Part shown: positions 14,708-23,743 of the stretch, piece by piece
Position numbering within the stretch: the stretch's first letter is position 1
Layout: every line of letters starts with the position of its first letter
Assembly: GCF_901827185.1 (NCBI RefSeq)
Contig: NZ_LR594671.1
Location: 372,001 to 436,000, forward strand
Direction of reading: 5' to 3'
Length of the DNA: 64,000 nt
Source of the DNA: Variovorax sp. PBL-E5
GTDB taxonomy: Bacteria > Pseudomonadota > Gammaproteobacteria > Burkholderiales > Burkholderiaceae_C
Notes under the pieces: model-generated
What the model was told of the DNA's origin: nothing
Seen by the model: the letters and a program-made list of their open reading frames with translations, nothing else
The model's database searches: none
Position numbers and translations under genes: made by a program

Positions 14708-14796
14708 CCCCAGGCTTCTTGCACTTCGTGTCGCTTCGCCTGACCCCTGCCGGGGCAACACGAGCGGACCGGCTAGGCCGGTTCCGCGGCGCATCC
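14708..14796 (+). repeat. Dispersed three-hairpin repeat, copy 1
   Basis: An element of about 90 bases starting 4 bases after the atpC stop. It shares with three other places in this window the core CTTCGTGTCGCTTCGCC, then a CCCC-N4-GGGG hairpin, then a hairpin with arms GCGGA-CCGGC and GCCGG-T-TCCGC around a three-base loop (here TAG). It lies between the last gene of the atp operon and its terminator, so it would be part of the mRNA 3' end. Confidence 0.85.
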
Positions 14797-14803
14797 AAAT
14801 ATC

Positions 14804-14829
14804 AAGGCCGCCTTCGGGGCGGCCTTTTT
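14804..14829 (+). terminator. Rho-independent terminator of the atp operon
   Basis: A perfect 9-bp stem (AAGGCCGCC at 14804-14812 pairing with GGCGGCCTT at 14818-14826), a five-base loop and a run of five T. It lies 100 bases after the atpC stop and 11 bases before the next gene. Confidence 0.9.
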
Positions 14830-14840
14830 CTTGCGGGCGT

Positions 14841-15632
14841 ATGCTCGCCGCGAACCCCATGCCGTCGAAGAACAAATTCAAAGCGGCCCTCGCCGCCCGC
14901 CGCCCGCAATACGGCCTCGTGCTCGGTACCGGCGATCCCAGTGTGCTCGAGATCATCGCGGGCGCAGGCTTCGACTGGTTGTTGCTCGACGGCGAGCATT
15001 CGGCGCGCGAAATGGCGGCGCTGCCCCAGCAGCTTGCGCTGATCGCCGCTTCCGGAGCCAGCGCCGCGCTGCGACCGGGAAGCCTCGACAAGGCAGCGTG
15101 CGGCCTCTGTCTGGACATCGGCGTGCAGACCCTCGTGGCCCCGCTGGTTGAAAGCGTGAGCCAGGCCCATGGGCTCGTCGCCTCGACGCGCTTTCCGCCG
15201 GCGGGCACGCGCGGCGTCGGCACTGCGCTCGCACGCGCGGCCGGCTGGGGACGCGACGCGGACTTTCTGCGGGGCAGCGCGGCCGAACTCTGCATCGTGG
15301 CGCAGATCGAATCGGCCGCCGGCGTGCATTGCGCCGGCGAGATCGCGCGGGTCGACGGCATCGATGCCCTGCTGATAGGCCCTTCCGATCTCGCGGCCAG
15401 CCTCGGGCATCTCGGCCAGCCTTCCCATCCGGAGGTCGAAGCGCAGATCGCCGAGGCCGTGGCCGCAGCCCTCTCCGGCGGCAAGGCCGCCGGCATCTTC
15501 GTGCGCGACCCCGATGCCGCGGCGCGCTACCTGCGCTTGGGGTGCAGCTTCTTCATCGTCGGCGTCGATATGGCGGTCATGGCGGGTGCCTTCGACGCCC
15601 TGCGCGCCGGCTACGCCGCTCGCCCGGACTGA
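14841..15632 (+). CDS. HpcH/HpaI family aldolase
   Basis: A class II, metal-dependent aldolase of about 263 residues that would cleave or form 4-hydroxy-2-oxo acids to pyruvate or oxaloacetate-type products. FDWLLLDGEHS carries the catalytic histidine, the metal glutamate is in CIVAQIESAAGV and the metal aspartate in LLIGPSDLAASLG; these match the HpaI/GarL barrel. The start may be ATG 14841 or ATG 14859 (MPSKNKFK); neither has a strong ribosome-binding site. It directly follows the atp terminator, so it is a separate unit, and its 3' end overlaps the convergent LysR gene by 22 bases. The aldehyde substrate is unknown. Confidence 0.85.
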   Translation: MLAANPMPSKNKFKAALAARRPQYGLVLGTGDPSVLEIIAGAGFDWLLLDGEHSAREMAALPQQLALIAASGASAALRPGSLDKAACGLCLDIGVQTLVAPLVESVSQAHGLVASTRFPPAGTRGVGTALARAAGWGRDADFLRGSAAELCIVAQIESAAGVHCAGEIARVDGIDALLIGPSDLAASLGHLGQPSHPEVEAQIAEAVAAALSGGKAAGIFVRDPDAAARYLRLGCSFFIVGVDMAVMAGAFDALRAGYAARPD

Positions 15633-16645
15633 GTCCGCGGGCGCGGGCGCGTGAGGCCCGCGCCGTGCGGCCGGCTGACCAGCGCATGGACCAGGTCGCA
15701 GGCCCAGCGCTGCGCCCCAGAAGCTTTGGCATGCCGCAGCGCGACCATGCCGATCTGCACCGGCGCCAACTCGAAGGGCGGCGCATGCAACTGAAGCCCT
15801 TCGTGAGCGGCCGCATCGCGCAGGAACACGCCCTGGCTGTGGGTGGCGAACAGCGTGGAATGGCGCAGCAGATCGGGCACGCGCGAGTAGGTCGGCACCA
15901 CACAGCGCACCCGCCGAGCGCAGCCGATCGCGCGCAAGGCCTCGTCCACCGAACCGAATTGCTCGCTGCCCACTTCGACGCTCAGATGGTCGGCCTGCAG
16001 ATAGCGTTCCAGCGTCAGTGCCGGCAGTTCCACCTCTTGAGAGCAGGCGACGACATAGGGCTCCGAGAGCAGCACCCGGCATTCGAGATCCGGGTGCCGG
16101 CAAACCGGGTTGCCGACGATCGCGAGGTCGAGTGCGCCGGACAGCACCATCGGCTCGGCCGCGTAGCGATTGATCGAACGGACCACGAGGCGCACGCCCG
16201 GCGTACGGCGTTCGATCTCCATCCACAGTCGCGGGGACAGCAACTGCTCCTCGTAGTCGGTCATGCCGATGCGCAGATCGAAGCTGTCGCGCTGCGCATC
16301 GAAGCCGCGTTGCCGCCCGCGCAGCGAATCGATCAGCGAAACCGCTTGCGCGATCGTCGGATAGAGCGCCTCGCCAAGCGCTGTCGGCTGCATCTCGCCG
16401 CCGCGCACGACGAACAACTCGTCGCCCATCAACGCCCGCATCTTCGACAGCGAATGGCTGATCGCCGACTGGCTGCGGTGAATGCGGCGCGCCGCCGTGG
16501 TGACGTTGCGCGCCTCGTAGACGGCAAGAAAGGCCAGCAGGTATTGGATCTCGATGCCGAACGGCCGCGGCGCGTCGGCCGCCACCGAGCCGGCGCGTGA
16601 AGCCCGAAGGCTGGAATGAATGATCTTCATGGCGGTGCTTCGCAT
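15611..16645 (-). CDS. LysR-family transcriptional regulator
   Basis: A regulator of about 344 residues: winged helix-turn-helix at roughly residues 33-92 (YLLAFLAVYEARNVTTAARR then HRSQSAISHSLSKMRALMGD) and a substrate-binding domain after it (DLRIGMTDYEEQLLSPRLW). The DNA-binding end and the TDYEEQ motif resemble the NodD/NahR/PcpR branch that senses aromatic or chlorinated acids. Two starts are possible, ATG 16645 or ATG 16630. It is divergent from the TctC-dioxygenase pair with 125 bases between, so those genes are its probable targets; the inverted sequence GCAT...ATGC at 16642-16654 is a candidate site. Confidence 0.9.
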   Translation of the reverse strand: MRSTAMKIIHSSLRASRAGSVAADAPRPFGIEIQYLLAFLAVYEARNVTTAARRIHRSQSAISHSLSKMRALMGDELFVVRGGEMQPTALGEALYPTIAQAVSLIDSLRGRQRGFDAQRDSFDLRIGMTDYEEQLLSPRLWMEIERRTPGVRLVVRSINRYAAEPMVLSGALDLAIVGNPVCRHPDLECRVLLSEPYVVACSQEVELPALTLERYLQADHLSVEVGSEQFGSVDEALRAIGCARRVRCVVPTYSRVPDLLRHSTLFATHSQGVFLRDAAAHEGLQLHAPPFELAPVQIGMVALRHAKASGAQRWACDLVHALVSRPHGAGLTRPRPRTQSGRAA

Positions 16646-16770
16646 TATTCATGCCGCGGCGCCCTCGGGGCGCATCAATTGCTCCACACTCGACATCGGC
16701 AGTTCAAGGCGGCGCGCAACCGACGGTCCTGCCCAAGTCTTCCCTTCCACGACAGCGACGAGATCCGACG

Positions 16771-17748
16771 ATGACTGCACGCCGCACTTTCCTGCTTGCC
16801 GCCGCCCTGGCGCCCCTTGCACCGCTGGGCTATGCCGCCTCGGGCAGCGACTTTCCACAGAAGCCGATCCGGCTCATCGTGCCCTTTCCGCCCGGGGGGG
16901 GCGTCGACCAGATCGCGCGCATCCTCGGCCCGCAGTTGTCGCAGGCGCTGGGGCAGTCGGTCGTGATCGACAACCAGGGCGGCGCGGGCGGCGCGATCGG
17001 GGCCGGCGCGGTCAAGCGCGCGAACCCGGACGGCTACACGCTGCTGATGGGCACCGCCAGCACGCACGGCTCGAACTACGTGGTCCAGAAGGACCTGCCC
17101 TATGACCCGGTCAAGGATTTCGAGCCGATCAGCCTGCTGATGGAAGCCCCCTACGTGCTGGTGGCCAACAAGTCGGTGCCGTACGACAGCATCGCGCAGC
17201 TCAACACCTACGCCAACGCGCATGCCGGCAAGGTCAACTTCGGCAGCTACGGCATCGGCAGTTCGAACCACCTGGCCGCCGAACTCTACAAGGCGCTGTC
17301 AGGCGCGAACATCACCCACATTCCCTACCGCGGCGCGGCGCAGGCCATGACGGCGCTGCTGGCCGGCGAGATCGACATCACCTTCGACACCCTGCCCAAC
17401 GTCGTGCCTTACCTGAAGGCACGGACCGTCAAGGCGCTCGGCGTCGGCGCGCGCCAGCGCAGCCCGCTCTTTCCCGACATCCCGACGGTGATCGAGTCGG
17501 GCGTGCCGGGCTATGTCTCGGGCACCTGGTTCGGCGTCTGGGCGCCCAAGGGCACGCCGCCCGGGGTGATCCGCAAACTCGACGACGCCTTCGTTCAGTC
17601 CTTGCACAAGCCCGCGGTCGCGAAGATCTTCGAGGACGCCGGCAATCACGTGCTGGCCGCCGGACCCGCTGCATTGAAGGCGCGCGTGCGCGCGGAGATC
17701 GAAGGCCTGCAGCGGCTCGTGAAAGAGCGCGGACTGCGCTTCGACTGA
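16771..17748 (+). CDS. TctC/Bug-family periplasmic solute-binding receptor
   Basis: A 325-residue exported receptor. The N-terminus MTARRTFLLAAALAPLAPLG with cleavage near YAASG is a signal peptide with a twin-arginine-like start; the mature part begins DFPQKPIRLIVPFPPGGGVD, the universal Bug motif, followed by NQGGAGGAIGA and GSNYVVQKDLPYDP. Bug receptors bind carboxylates for tripartite tricarboxylate transporters, but no tctA or tctB lies near, which is common in Burkholderiales, where orphan receptors abound. The longer frame from 16651 is rejected because its extra residues are not signal-like. It lies 46 bases before the dioxygenase gene and is divergent from the LysR gene. Confidence 0.92.
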   Translation: MTARRTFLLAAALAPLAPLGYAASGSDFPQKPIRLIVPFPPGGGVDQIARILGPQLSQALGQSVVIDNQGGAGGAIGAGAVKRANPDGYTLLMGTASTHGSNYVVQKDLPYDPVKDFEPISLLMEAPYVLVANKSVPYDSIAQLNTYANAHAGKVNFGSYGIGSSNHLAAELYKALSGANITHIPYRGAAQAMTALLAGEIDITFDTLPNVVPYLKARTVKALGVGARQRSPLFPDIPTVIESGVPGYVSGTWFGVWAPKGTPPGVIRKLDDAFVQSLHKPAVAKIFEDAGNHVLAAGPAALKARVRAEIEGLQRLVKERGLRFD

Positions 17749-17794
17749 CACGGTGCAAGTTCAATCAGATACACGAAAGACGAAAGGCGATTTC

Positions 17795-18706
17795 ATGAGC
17801 GTACAAGCGATGCAGGCCAGGGATGGCGCGACGGCCGCAACGAGCGCGATCAGGGTTACGCCCACCGGTGCCGCAGTCGGCGCGCGGGTGGAAGGCGTGG
17901 ACCTGCGCGCCGGCGTGAACCCGGAGCAGCTCCACACGATCGTGGACGCGCTCGGCCGCTTCGGCATGCTCTACTTTCCCGGCCAGGACCTTGACGACGA
18001 ATCGCTGATGGCCTTCAGCCGCCTGTTCGGCAGCGAACTCGACATCCATGCGCTGACGCAGTTCGCCAAGCCCGGCCATCCCGAGATCTTCGTGCTGAGC
18101 AACATCGTCGAAAACGGTCGCCCGCTGGGTGCCTCCGATGCGGCGCAGTACTGGCACACCGACCTGTCCTATTCGCCGACGCCCAGCCGCGTCTCGCTGC
18201 TCTATGCGCTGAAGGTGCCGCAGGACGAGACCGGCCCGCTCGGCGATACGGAATTCGCCAGCACCGCCCAGGCCTATGCAGACCTGAACGCATCGACCAA
18301 GGCGCTCGTGGCAGGACGGCGCGCCTTCCACGACGCCAAGAAGGTAAAGCCCCGGCCGGGCTCTCACTTCACGCGGCCGCTGAGCGTCGACGTCGACCAG
18401 CGGCTGCAACAGGTGAGCCATCCGATCGTCCGCACCCACAAGGACAGCGGCGCCCAATGCCTCTACGTCAACGAAGGCTTCACCACGGCGATCGATGGCC
18501 TGCCGCCCGAGGAGGGCCGCGCGCTGCTGCACCGCCTGTTTGACCACATGACGCAGCCCCGCTACATCTACCGGCACAAGTGGCAGACCCATGATCTGGT
18601 GATGTGGGACAACTGCCTGACGATCCACCAGGGCATCCCCAACTACGGGCCCCACCAGCCGCGGCTGATGAACCGCACCATCGTGAAGGGCGAAGTCCCG
18701 TTCTGA
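17795..18706 (+). CDS. TauD/TfdA-family 2-oxoglutarate/Fe(II) dioxygenase
   Basis: A 303-residue oxygenase that would hydroxylate its substrate while decarboxylating 2-oxoglutarate. The iron-binding HxD is in YWHTDLSYSP and the distal histidine in CLTIHQGIPNY; the 2-oxoglutarate-binding arginine is in RLMNRTIV. The start at 17795 (MSVQAMQ) has GAAAGGCGA upstream; the frame from 17753 is unlikely. Family members open taurine, 2,4-D or other acid substrates. Being paired with a TctC receptor under a divergent LysR regulator suggests that the receptor imports the same carboxylate or sulfonate. The substrate is not identifiable from sequence. Confidence 0.9.
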   Translation: MSVQAMQARDGATAATSAIRVTPTGAAVGARVEGVDLRAGVNPEQLHTIVDALGRFGMLYFPGQDLDDESLMAFSRLFGSELDIHALTQFAKPGHPEIFVLSNIVENGRPLGASDAAQYWHTDLSYSPTPSRVSLLYALKVPQDETGPLGDTEFASTAQAYADLNASTKALVAGRRAFHDAKKVKPRPGSHFTRPLSVDVDQRLQQVSHPIVRTHKDSGAQCLYVNEGFTTAIDGLPPEEGRALLHRLFDHMTQPRYIYRHKWQTHDLVMWDNCLTIHQGIPNYGPHQPRLMNRTIVKGEVPF

Positions 18707-18818
18707 GTCGACGCCGCGCCGCGCGGCGCTCCGATCGGCCGGAAACAGGTCGAAGTTCAATCTTGTTGGGCTGAAGCACAGCGCCTAGTATTCGCCTTCC
18801 GAATACGGAGACAAGCGC

Positions 18819-20021
18819 TTGGCCCCCTGGAGCCGACTCACTGCCGATGAGATGCAGCTGCTGGAAACGACCTTCTGGTCGGCCGGCGGTTCACGCCATG
18901 GCATGGCCGAAGGGCTGGGCTTTTCGAAGAGCAAGGCCAACGCGCTGATCGCCGGACTCGTCGATCAGGGGCTTCTGGCCGAAGCAGGCCTGCAGCGTTC
19001 GTCGGGCGGTCGTCGGCCCGAAAACCTCCAGCTTCATGCGGGACTGGGCGTGCTGCTCGGCGTCGACATCGGCGCCACCAGCCTCGACGTCGCGGTGCTG
19101 CGGCCCGACCTCACCGTGCTGGCCCATCACGGCGAACCGGCCGACGTGCGCGAAGGCCCGGGCGTGCTGCTGGCGCGCGTGCGGGTGCTGATGCGCGAGT
19201 TGCTCGCACGCAGCGGCTTCGACGCCAAGCAGGTGATCGGCATCGGCATCGGCGTGCCGGGCCCGGTCAACTTCGAGATCGGCCAGTTGGTGAATCCGCC
19301 GCTGATGCCGGCCTGGGACAGCTTCTCGATCCGCGACTACCTGCGCGAGGACTATGCGGCGCCGGTGTTCGTCGACAACGACGTGAACCTGATGGCGTTG
19401 GGCGAGCTCTGGCGGCTCAAGCGCTCACTGTCCAACTTCCTCGTCATCAAGGTCGGCACCGGCATCGGCTGCGGCATCGTGTGCCACGGCGAGGTGTACC
19501 GCGGCGCGGCCGGATCGGCCGGTGACGTGGGCCACATCTGCGTCGACCAGGAAGGCCCGCGCTGCCATTGCGGCAACCTGGGTTGCGTCGAGGCGATGGC
19601 CGCCGGCCCGGCGATCACGCGCATGGCCATGCAGGCGGCCCAAGCCGGCGAGAGCGCCGCGCTGGCCGAATGCCTGCGCGTCCAGGGCCGCATCGAGGCC
19701 ACCGATGTCGGGCAAGCCAGCCGTGCCGGCGATGCGGCGGCCAATGCCATCGTGCAGCGCGCCGGCAGCCTGATCGGCCAGATGCTGGCGTCGATCGTCA
19801 ACTTCTTCAATCCCTCGCATGTGTTCATCGGCGGCGGCATCACGCGCATCGGGCCGCTGTTCCTCGCGGCGGTGCGCCAGAGCGTCTACCAGCGCTCGCT
19901 CGCGCTGTCGACGCGGCACCTGGAGATCCAGTACACGCCGCTCGGCACGCAGGCCGGACTGATCGGCGCCGGCGTGCTGGCGATGCACGAGACGCTCAAG
20001 GTGCGCGGGGTCGCGCCATGA
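18819..20021 (+). CDS. ROK-family transcriptional repressor
   Basis: A protein of about 400 residues with an N-terminal winged helix (GMAEGLGFSKSKANALIAGLV, about residues 28-50) and a ROK/actin-like sugar-sensing domain (LLGVDIGATSLDVAVLR, GIGIGVPGPVN, VDNDVNLMALGE, VGTGIGCGIV). The structural zinc motif CHCGNLGCVE is complete. This is the NagC/XylR/Mlc architecture. The written start is a TTG at 18819 with GGAG eight bases upstream; ATG 18852 is an alternative. Its TGA overlaps the ATG of the transporter ATPase gene (20018-20021), so it is the first gene of the sugar-uptake operon and very likely its repressor. Confidence 0.9.
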   Translation: MAPWSRLTADEMQLLETTFWSAGGSRHGMAEGLGFSKSKANALIAGLVDQGLLAEAGLQRSSGGRRPENLQLHAGLGVLLGVDIGATSLDVAVLRPDLTVLAHHGEPADVREGPGVLLARVRVLMRELLARSGFDAKQVIGIGIGVPGPVNFEIGQLVNPPLMPAWDSFSIRDYLREDYAAPVFVDNDVNLMALGELWRLKRSLSNFLVIKVGTGIGCGIVCHGEVYRGAAGSAGDVGHICVDQEGPRCHCGNLGCVEAMAAGPAITRMAMQAAQAGESAALAECLRVQGRIEATDVGQASRAGDAAANAIVQRAGSLIGQMLASIVNFFNPSHVFIGGGITRIGPLFLAAVRQSVYQRSLALSTRHLEIQYTPLGTQAGLIGAGVLAMHETLKVRGVAP

Positions 20022-21565
20022 CCGTGAGCGCCGTCGCTGCCGCGCCGGCCGCGAAGGCCGCGGTCGCCGTCGAGTTCGACGGCGTGCTCAAGGCCTTCGG
20101 CCCGGTGCAGGTGCTGCATGGCGTGAGCTTCGCGCTCGCGCCCGGCCGCGTCTACGGCCTGCTCGGCGAGAACGGCGCCGGCAAGTCGACGCTGATGAAG
20201 ATCCTCGCCGGCTACGAGGCGCCGAGCGGCGGCAGCGTGCGCGTCAACGGGCAGGCGCGGCAGTTCGCCGGCTCGCGCGATGCCGAGGCGCTGGGCATCG
20301 TGCTGATCCACCAGGAATTCAATCTGGCCGACGACCTGAGCGTGGCCCAGAACATCTTCCTCGGCCACGAAAGAAAGCGCGGCTGGCTGCTCGACGACGC
20401 GACCATGGACCGCGAGGCGGCCGCGGCGCTGGCGCAGGTCGGCCTGCACATCGACCCGGCCACCAAGGTGCGCCGCCTGATCGTCGCCGAGAAGCAGCTG
20501 GTCGAGATCGCCAAGGCGATCTCGCGGCACGCGCGCCTGCTGATCATGGACGAGCCCACCGCCACGCTCACCCGCAGCGAGACCGAGCGCCTCTTCAAGC
20601 TGATCGCGCAGCTGCGCGCCGATGGCGTGACCATCGTCTACATCTCGCACAAGCTCGACGAGGTAGAGCGCGTGACCGACGAGGTGATCGTGATGCGCGA
20701 CGGACGCTTCGTGGCGCGCGCGCCGACCACCGAACTCACCCGCCACCAGATGGCGAACCTGATGGTCGGCCGCGAACTGGCCGACCTGTATCCGCCGCGC
20801 GATCCGGTCGTGGCGTCCGCTGCACCGGCGCTGCAGGTGCGCGGCTTCAGCGTGCCGGGCTGGGCCGAGGACGTGAGCTTCGAGGTGCGGCCCGGCGAGA
20901 TCCTCGGCTTCGCCGGCCTGGTCGGCGCTGGCCGCACCGAGCTCTTCGAAGGCCTGCTCGGCCTGCGGCCCGCGAGCGGCCAGGTCGAGATCCTGGGCCG
21001 GTCCCTTTCCACCGGCAAAGGCTGGCGCAAGCCGCGCGATGCGGCACGGGACGGCCTCACCTACCTCAGCGAGGACCGCAAGGGCAAGGGCCTGCACGTG
21101 CACTTCGGCCTGCGCCAGAACCTCACGCTGATGGCGCTCGAACGCTATGCGACGCCATGGCTGCACCCCGAGGCCGAGCGCGGCGCGCTGGCCGAGGCGG
21201 TGAAGGATTACGGGATCCGCACCGGCGACCTCGACGCGCGCGCCTCGTCGCTGTCGGGCGGCAACCAGCAGAAGCTCGCGCTCGCCAAGGTGCTGCAGCC
21301 GAAGCCGAAGGTGGTGGTGCTCGACGAGCCCACGCGCGGCGTCGACGTCGGCGCCAAGCGCGACATCTATTTCCTGGTCCAGCGGCTCGCACGCGAAGGG
21401 CTGGCCGTGATCGTCGTCTCGTCGGAGCTGGTGGAACTGATCGGGCTGTGCCACCGCGTCGCGGTGATGCGCGCCGGCCGGCTGGTCGCCACGCTCGACG
21501 CCGCGCAGCTGACCGAAGAGCAGCTCATCGCCCACGCCACCGGAACCGCCCCCGCCCATGCCTGA
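20018..21565 (+). CDS. Sugar ABC transporter ATP-binding protein (RbsA/MglA type)
   Basis: A double ATPase of 515 residues. The first domain has [12 protein letters not shown] (Walker A) and [11 protein letters not shown] (Walker B); the second has a degenerate P-loop region ([15 protein letters not shown]), the signature [15 protein letters not shown] and [14 protein letters not shown]. This tandem arrangement is specific to monosaccharide (CUT2) importers such as ribose, galactose and xylose systems. It energises the permease encoded next, overlapping its start by 8 bases. The longer upstream frame (from 19568) is the ROK gene read out of frame. Confidence 0.94.
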   Translation: MTVSAVAAAPAAKAAVAVEFDGVLKAFGPVQVLHGVSFALAPGRVYGLLGENGAGKSTLMKILAGYEAPSGGSVRVNGQARQFAGSRDAEALGIVLIHQEFNLADDLSVAQNIFLGHERKRGWLLDDATMDREAAAALAQVGLHIDPATKVRRLIVAEKQLVEIAKAISRHARLLIMDEPTATLTRSETERLFKLIAQLRADGVTIVYISHKLDEVERVTDEVIVMRDGRFVARAPTTELTRHQMANLMVGRELADLYPPRDPVVASAAPALQVRGFSVPGWAEDVSFEVRPGEILGFAGLVGAGRTELFEGLLGLRPASGQVEILGRSLSTGKGWRKPRDAARDGLTYLSEDRKGKGLHVHFGLRQNLTLMALERYATPWLHPEAERGALAEAVKDYGIRTGDLDARASSLSGGNQQKLALAKVLQPKPKVVVLDEPTRGVDVGAKRDIYFLVQRLAREGLAVIVVSSELVELIGLCHRVAVMRAGRLVATLDAAQLTEEQLIAHATGTAPAHA

Positions 21566-22574
21566 GACCACGCCCGAAAGCTCCACCGCCGCCGCGCACC
21601 GCGCGCCGGACAAGGCCCGCTGGCTGCACCGCCTGTATGGCCTCGGCCCGGTCATCGGCCTGGTGTTGCTGTGCATCGCCGGCACGCTGCTCAACAGCGA
21701 CTTCGCGACCTTCGACAACGCAATGAACGTGCTCACGCGCACCGCCTTCATCGGCATCATCGCGGTCGGCATGTGCTTCGTGATCATCTCGGGCGGCATC
21801 GACCTGTCGGTGGGCTCGATGGCGGCGCTGATCGCCGGCTGCGTGATCATGTTCATCAACGAGATGGGGCCGCTGCTCGGCTCGCCGCTGGCGGCGGTGG
21901 TGCTCGGCGCCGTGCTGGCCGTGGTGCTGGGCGCGGTGTTCGGGCTCGCGCACGGGCTGCTGATTACCAAGGGCCGCATCGAGCCCTTCATCGTGACGCT
22001 CGGCACGCTCGGCATCTTCCGCGCCTACCTCACCTACTTCGCCAACGGCGGCGCGCTCACGCTCGACAACGACCTGTCGGACCTCTATGCGCCGGTCTAC
22101 TACGCGAGCCTGCTCGGCATCCCGGTGCCGGTGTGGGTGTTCTTCATCGTCGCGTTGATCGGCGGGCTGATCCTCAACCGCACCGCGTACGGCCGCTACG
22201 TGCAGGCCATCGGCTCCAACGAGCAGGTGGCGCGCTATGCGGCGGTCGATGTGGACGGCGTGAAGATCCTCACCTACGTGCTGCTCGGCGTCTGCGTCGG
22301 CATTGCGACGCTGCTCTACGTGCCGCGGCTCGGCTCGGCCTCGCCGACCACCGGCTTGTTGTGGGAGCTGGAGGCGATCGCCGCGGTGATCGTCGGCGGT
22401 ACCGCGCTCAAGGGCGGCGCGGGCAGCATCACGGGCACCGTGGTCGGCGCGATTCTTCTCTCGGTCATCAGCAACATCCTGAATCTCACCAGCATCATCA
22501 GCGTGTACCTCAACGCCGCGGTGCAGGGCTTCGTGATCATCATCGTCGCCTTCCTTCAAAGGGGAAAGCGATGA
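21558..22574 (+). CDS. Sugar ABC transporter permease (RbsC type)
   Basis: A 338-residue inner-membrane protein with eight to ten spans. The signature [20 protein letters not shown] near residue 75-95 and [19 protein letters not shown] near residue 275 are diagnostic of the CUT2/BPD_transp_2 permease family. It starts inside the ATPase gene (8-base overlap) and is followed after 74 bases by the binding-protein gene. One permease gene is present, so a homodimer is expected. Confidence 0.94.
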   Translation: MPETTPESSTAAAHRAPDKARWLHRLYGLGPVIGLVLLCIAGTLLNSDFATFDNAMNVLTRTAFIGIIAVGMCFVIISGGIDLSVGSMAALIAGCVIMFINEMGPLLGSPLAAVVLGAVLAVVLGAVFGLAHGLLITKGRIEPFIVTLGTLGIFRAYLTYFANGGALTLDNDLSDLYAPVYYASLLGIPVPVWVFFIVALIGGLILNRTAYGRYVQAIGSNEQVARYAAVDVDGVKILTYVLLGVCVGIATLLYVPRLGSASPTTGLLWELEAIAAVIVGGTALKGGAGSITGTVVGAILLSVISNILNLTSIISVYLNAAVQGFVIIIVAFLQRGKR

Positions 22575-22648
22575 CCCGCCCCACTGGCTACGCGCATTCA
22601 TTTCATCGGCCCGTTCCCGTTTCACTCAACCACCAGGAGACAAGCAGC

Positions 22649-23611
22649 ATGACATCCATCACACGACGCCTTGCACTCACCGCCGTCGCCGCGGCCGCCT
22701 TCGCCGCGCTGCCCGCGCTGGCCGACGAGAAGGTCAATCTCGGCGTCTCGATCCCGGCCGCCACGCACAGCTTCATGGGCGGCATCAACTACTGGGCCAA
22801 CCAGGCGAAGAAGGATCTCGAGAAGGCGCACAAGGACCTGAAGATCACCATCAAGACCGCGGCCAACGCGCCCGAGCAGGCAAACCAGCTGCAGGATCTG
22901 TCGACCGTCACCAAGATCAACGCGCTGGTCGTGTTCCCCTTCGAGTCGGCCGCGCTGACCAAGCCGGTGGCGCAGGTCAAGGCCAAGGGTGCCTACGTGA
23001 CGGTGGTCGACCGCGGCCTCACCGACACCAGCGCGCAGGACGCCTACGTGGCCGGCGACAACACGGCCTTCGGCAAGATCCCGGCCGAGTACATCGCCAA
23101 GAAGCTCAACGGCAAGGGCAACGTGGTGGCGCTGCGCGGCATCGCGACCACGCTGGACAACGAACGCATGGATGCCTTCAACTCGGTGCTCAAGAACTAT
23201 CCCGACATCAAGCTGCTCGACGCCAAGTACGCCAACTGGAATCGCGACGACGCCTTCAAGGTCACGCAGGACTACCTCACGCGCTTCAAGGACATCGACG
23301 CCATCTGGGCCGCCGACGACGACATGACGGTGGGCGTGCTCAAGGCGATCGAGCAGGCCAAGCGCAACGACATCAAGATCGTGTTCGGCGGTGCCGGCGC
23401 CAAGGACATGGTCAAAACCATCATGGACGGCAAGAACAAGATGATCGACGCCGACGTGAGCTACTCGCCCAAGTTCATCTACGACGCGATCAAGCTCACG
23501 GCCGAGGCGCGGCTCAAGGGCGAGAAGTTGCCGGCGACCACGATCATTCCCTCGGTGCTCATCACCAAGGACAACGCCAAGGAGTTCTACCACCCCAACT
23601 CGCCGTTCTAA
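22649..23611 (+). CDS. Sugar ABC transporter periplasmic binding protein
   Basis: A 320-residue receptor with signal peptide MTSITRRLALTAVAAAAF ... ALADE (cleavage about residue 25) and a type I periplasmic-binding fold (VNLGVSIPAATHSFMGG; NALVVFPFESAALTKP; IWAADDDMTVGVLKAIEQ). It resembles ribose/inositol-type receptors; the ligand cannot be named. An AGGAGA ribosome-binding site precedes the ATG at 22649. It closes the ROK-ATPase-permease-receptor operon, and repeat copy 2 starts 6 bases after its stop. Confidence 0.92.
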   Translation: MTSITRRLALTAVAAAAFAALPALADEKVNLGVSIPAATHSFMGGINYWANQAKKDLEKAHKDLKITIKTAANAPEQANQLQDLSTVTKINALVVFPFESAALTKPVAQVKAKGAYVTVVDRGLTDTSAQDAYVAGDNTAFGKIPAEYIAKKLNGKGNVVALRGIATTLDNERMDAFNSVLKNYPDIKLLDAKYANWNRDDAFKVTQDYLTRFKDIDAIWAADDDMTVGVLKAIEQAKRNDIKIVFGGAGAKDMVKTIMDGKNKMIDADVSYSPKFIYDAIKLTAEARLKGEKLPATTIIPSVLITKDNAKEFYHPNSPF

Positions 23612-23617
23612 GACTCT

Positions 23618-23707
23618 CCCCCAGGCTTCGCGCACTTCGTGTCGCTTCGCCAACCCCTCGCCGGGGGCGACGCCGGCGGACCGGCGAAGCCGGATCCGCG
23701 GCGTCCC
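23618..23707 (+). repeat. Dispersed three-hairpin repeat, copy 2
   Basis: Same element as at 14708, in the orientation of the preceding receptor gene and starting 6 bases after its stop. Arms GCGGA-CCGGC and GCCGG-A-TCCGC enclose the loop GAA; the preceding CCCC/GGGG hairpin and the CTTCGTGTCGCTTCGCC core are intact. It separates the ABC transporter genes from the dehydrogenase gene. Confidence 0.87.
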
Positions 23708-23743
23708 GCGAAAGGGGCTCGGGCTCGCGGCTGATCGGTATCC

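Noticed and set aside
19886..22015. 709-codon minus-strand frame opposite the sugar transporter genes
   Set aside because: Antisense of the ATPase and permease genes, which have full motif sets.
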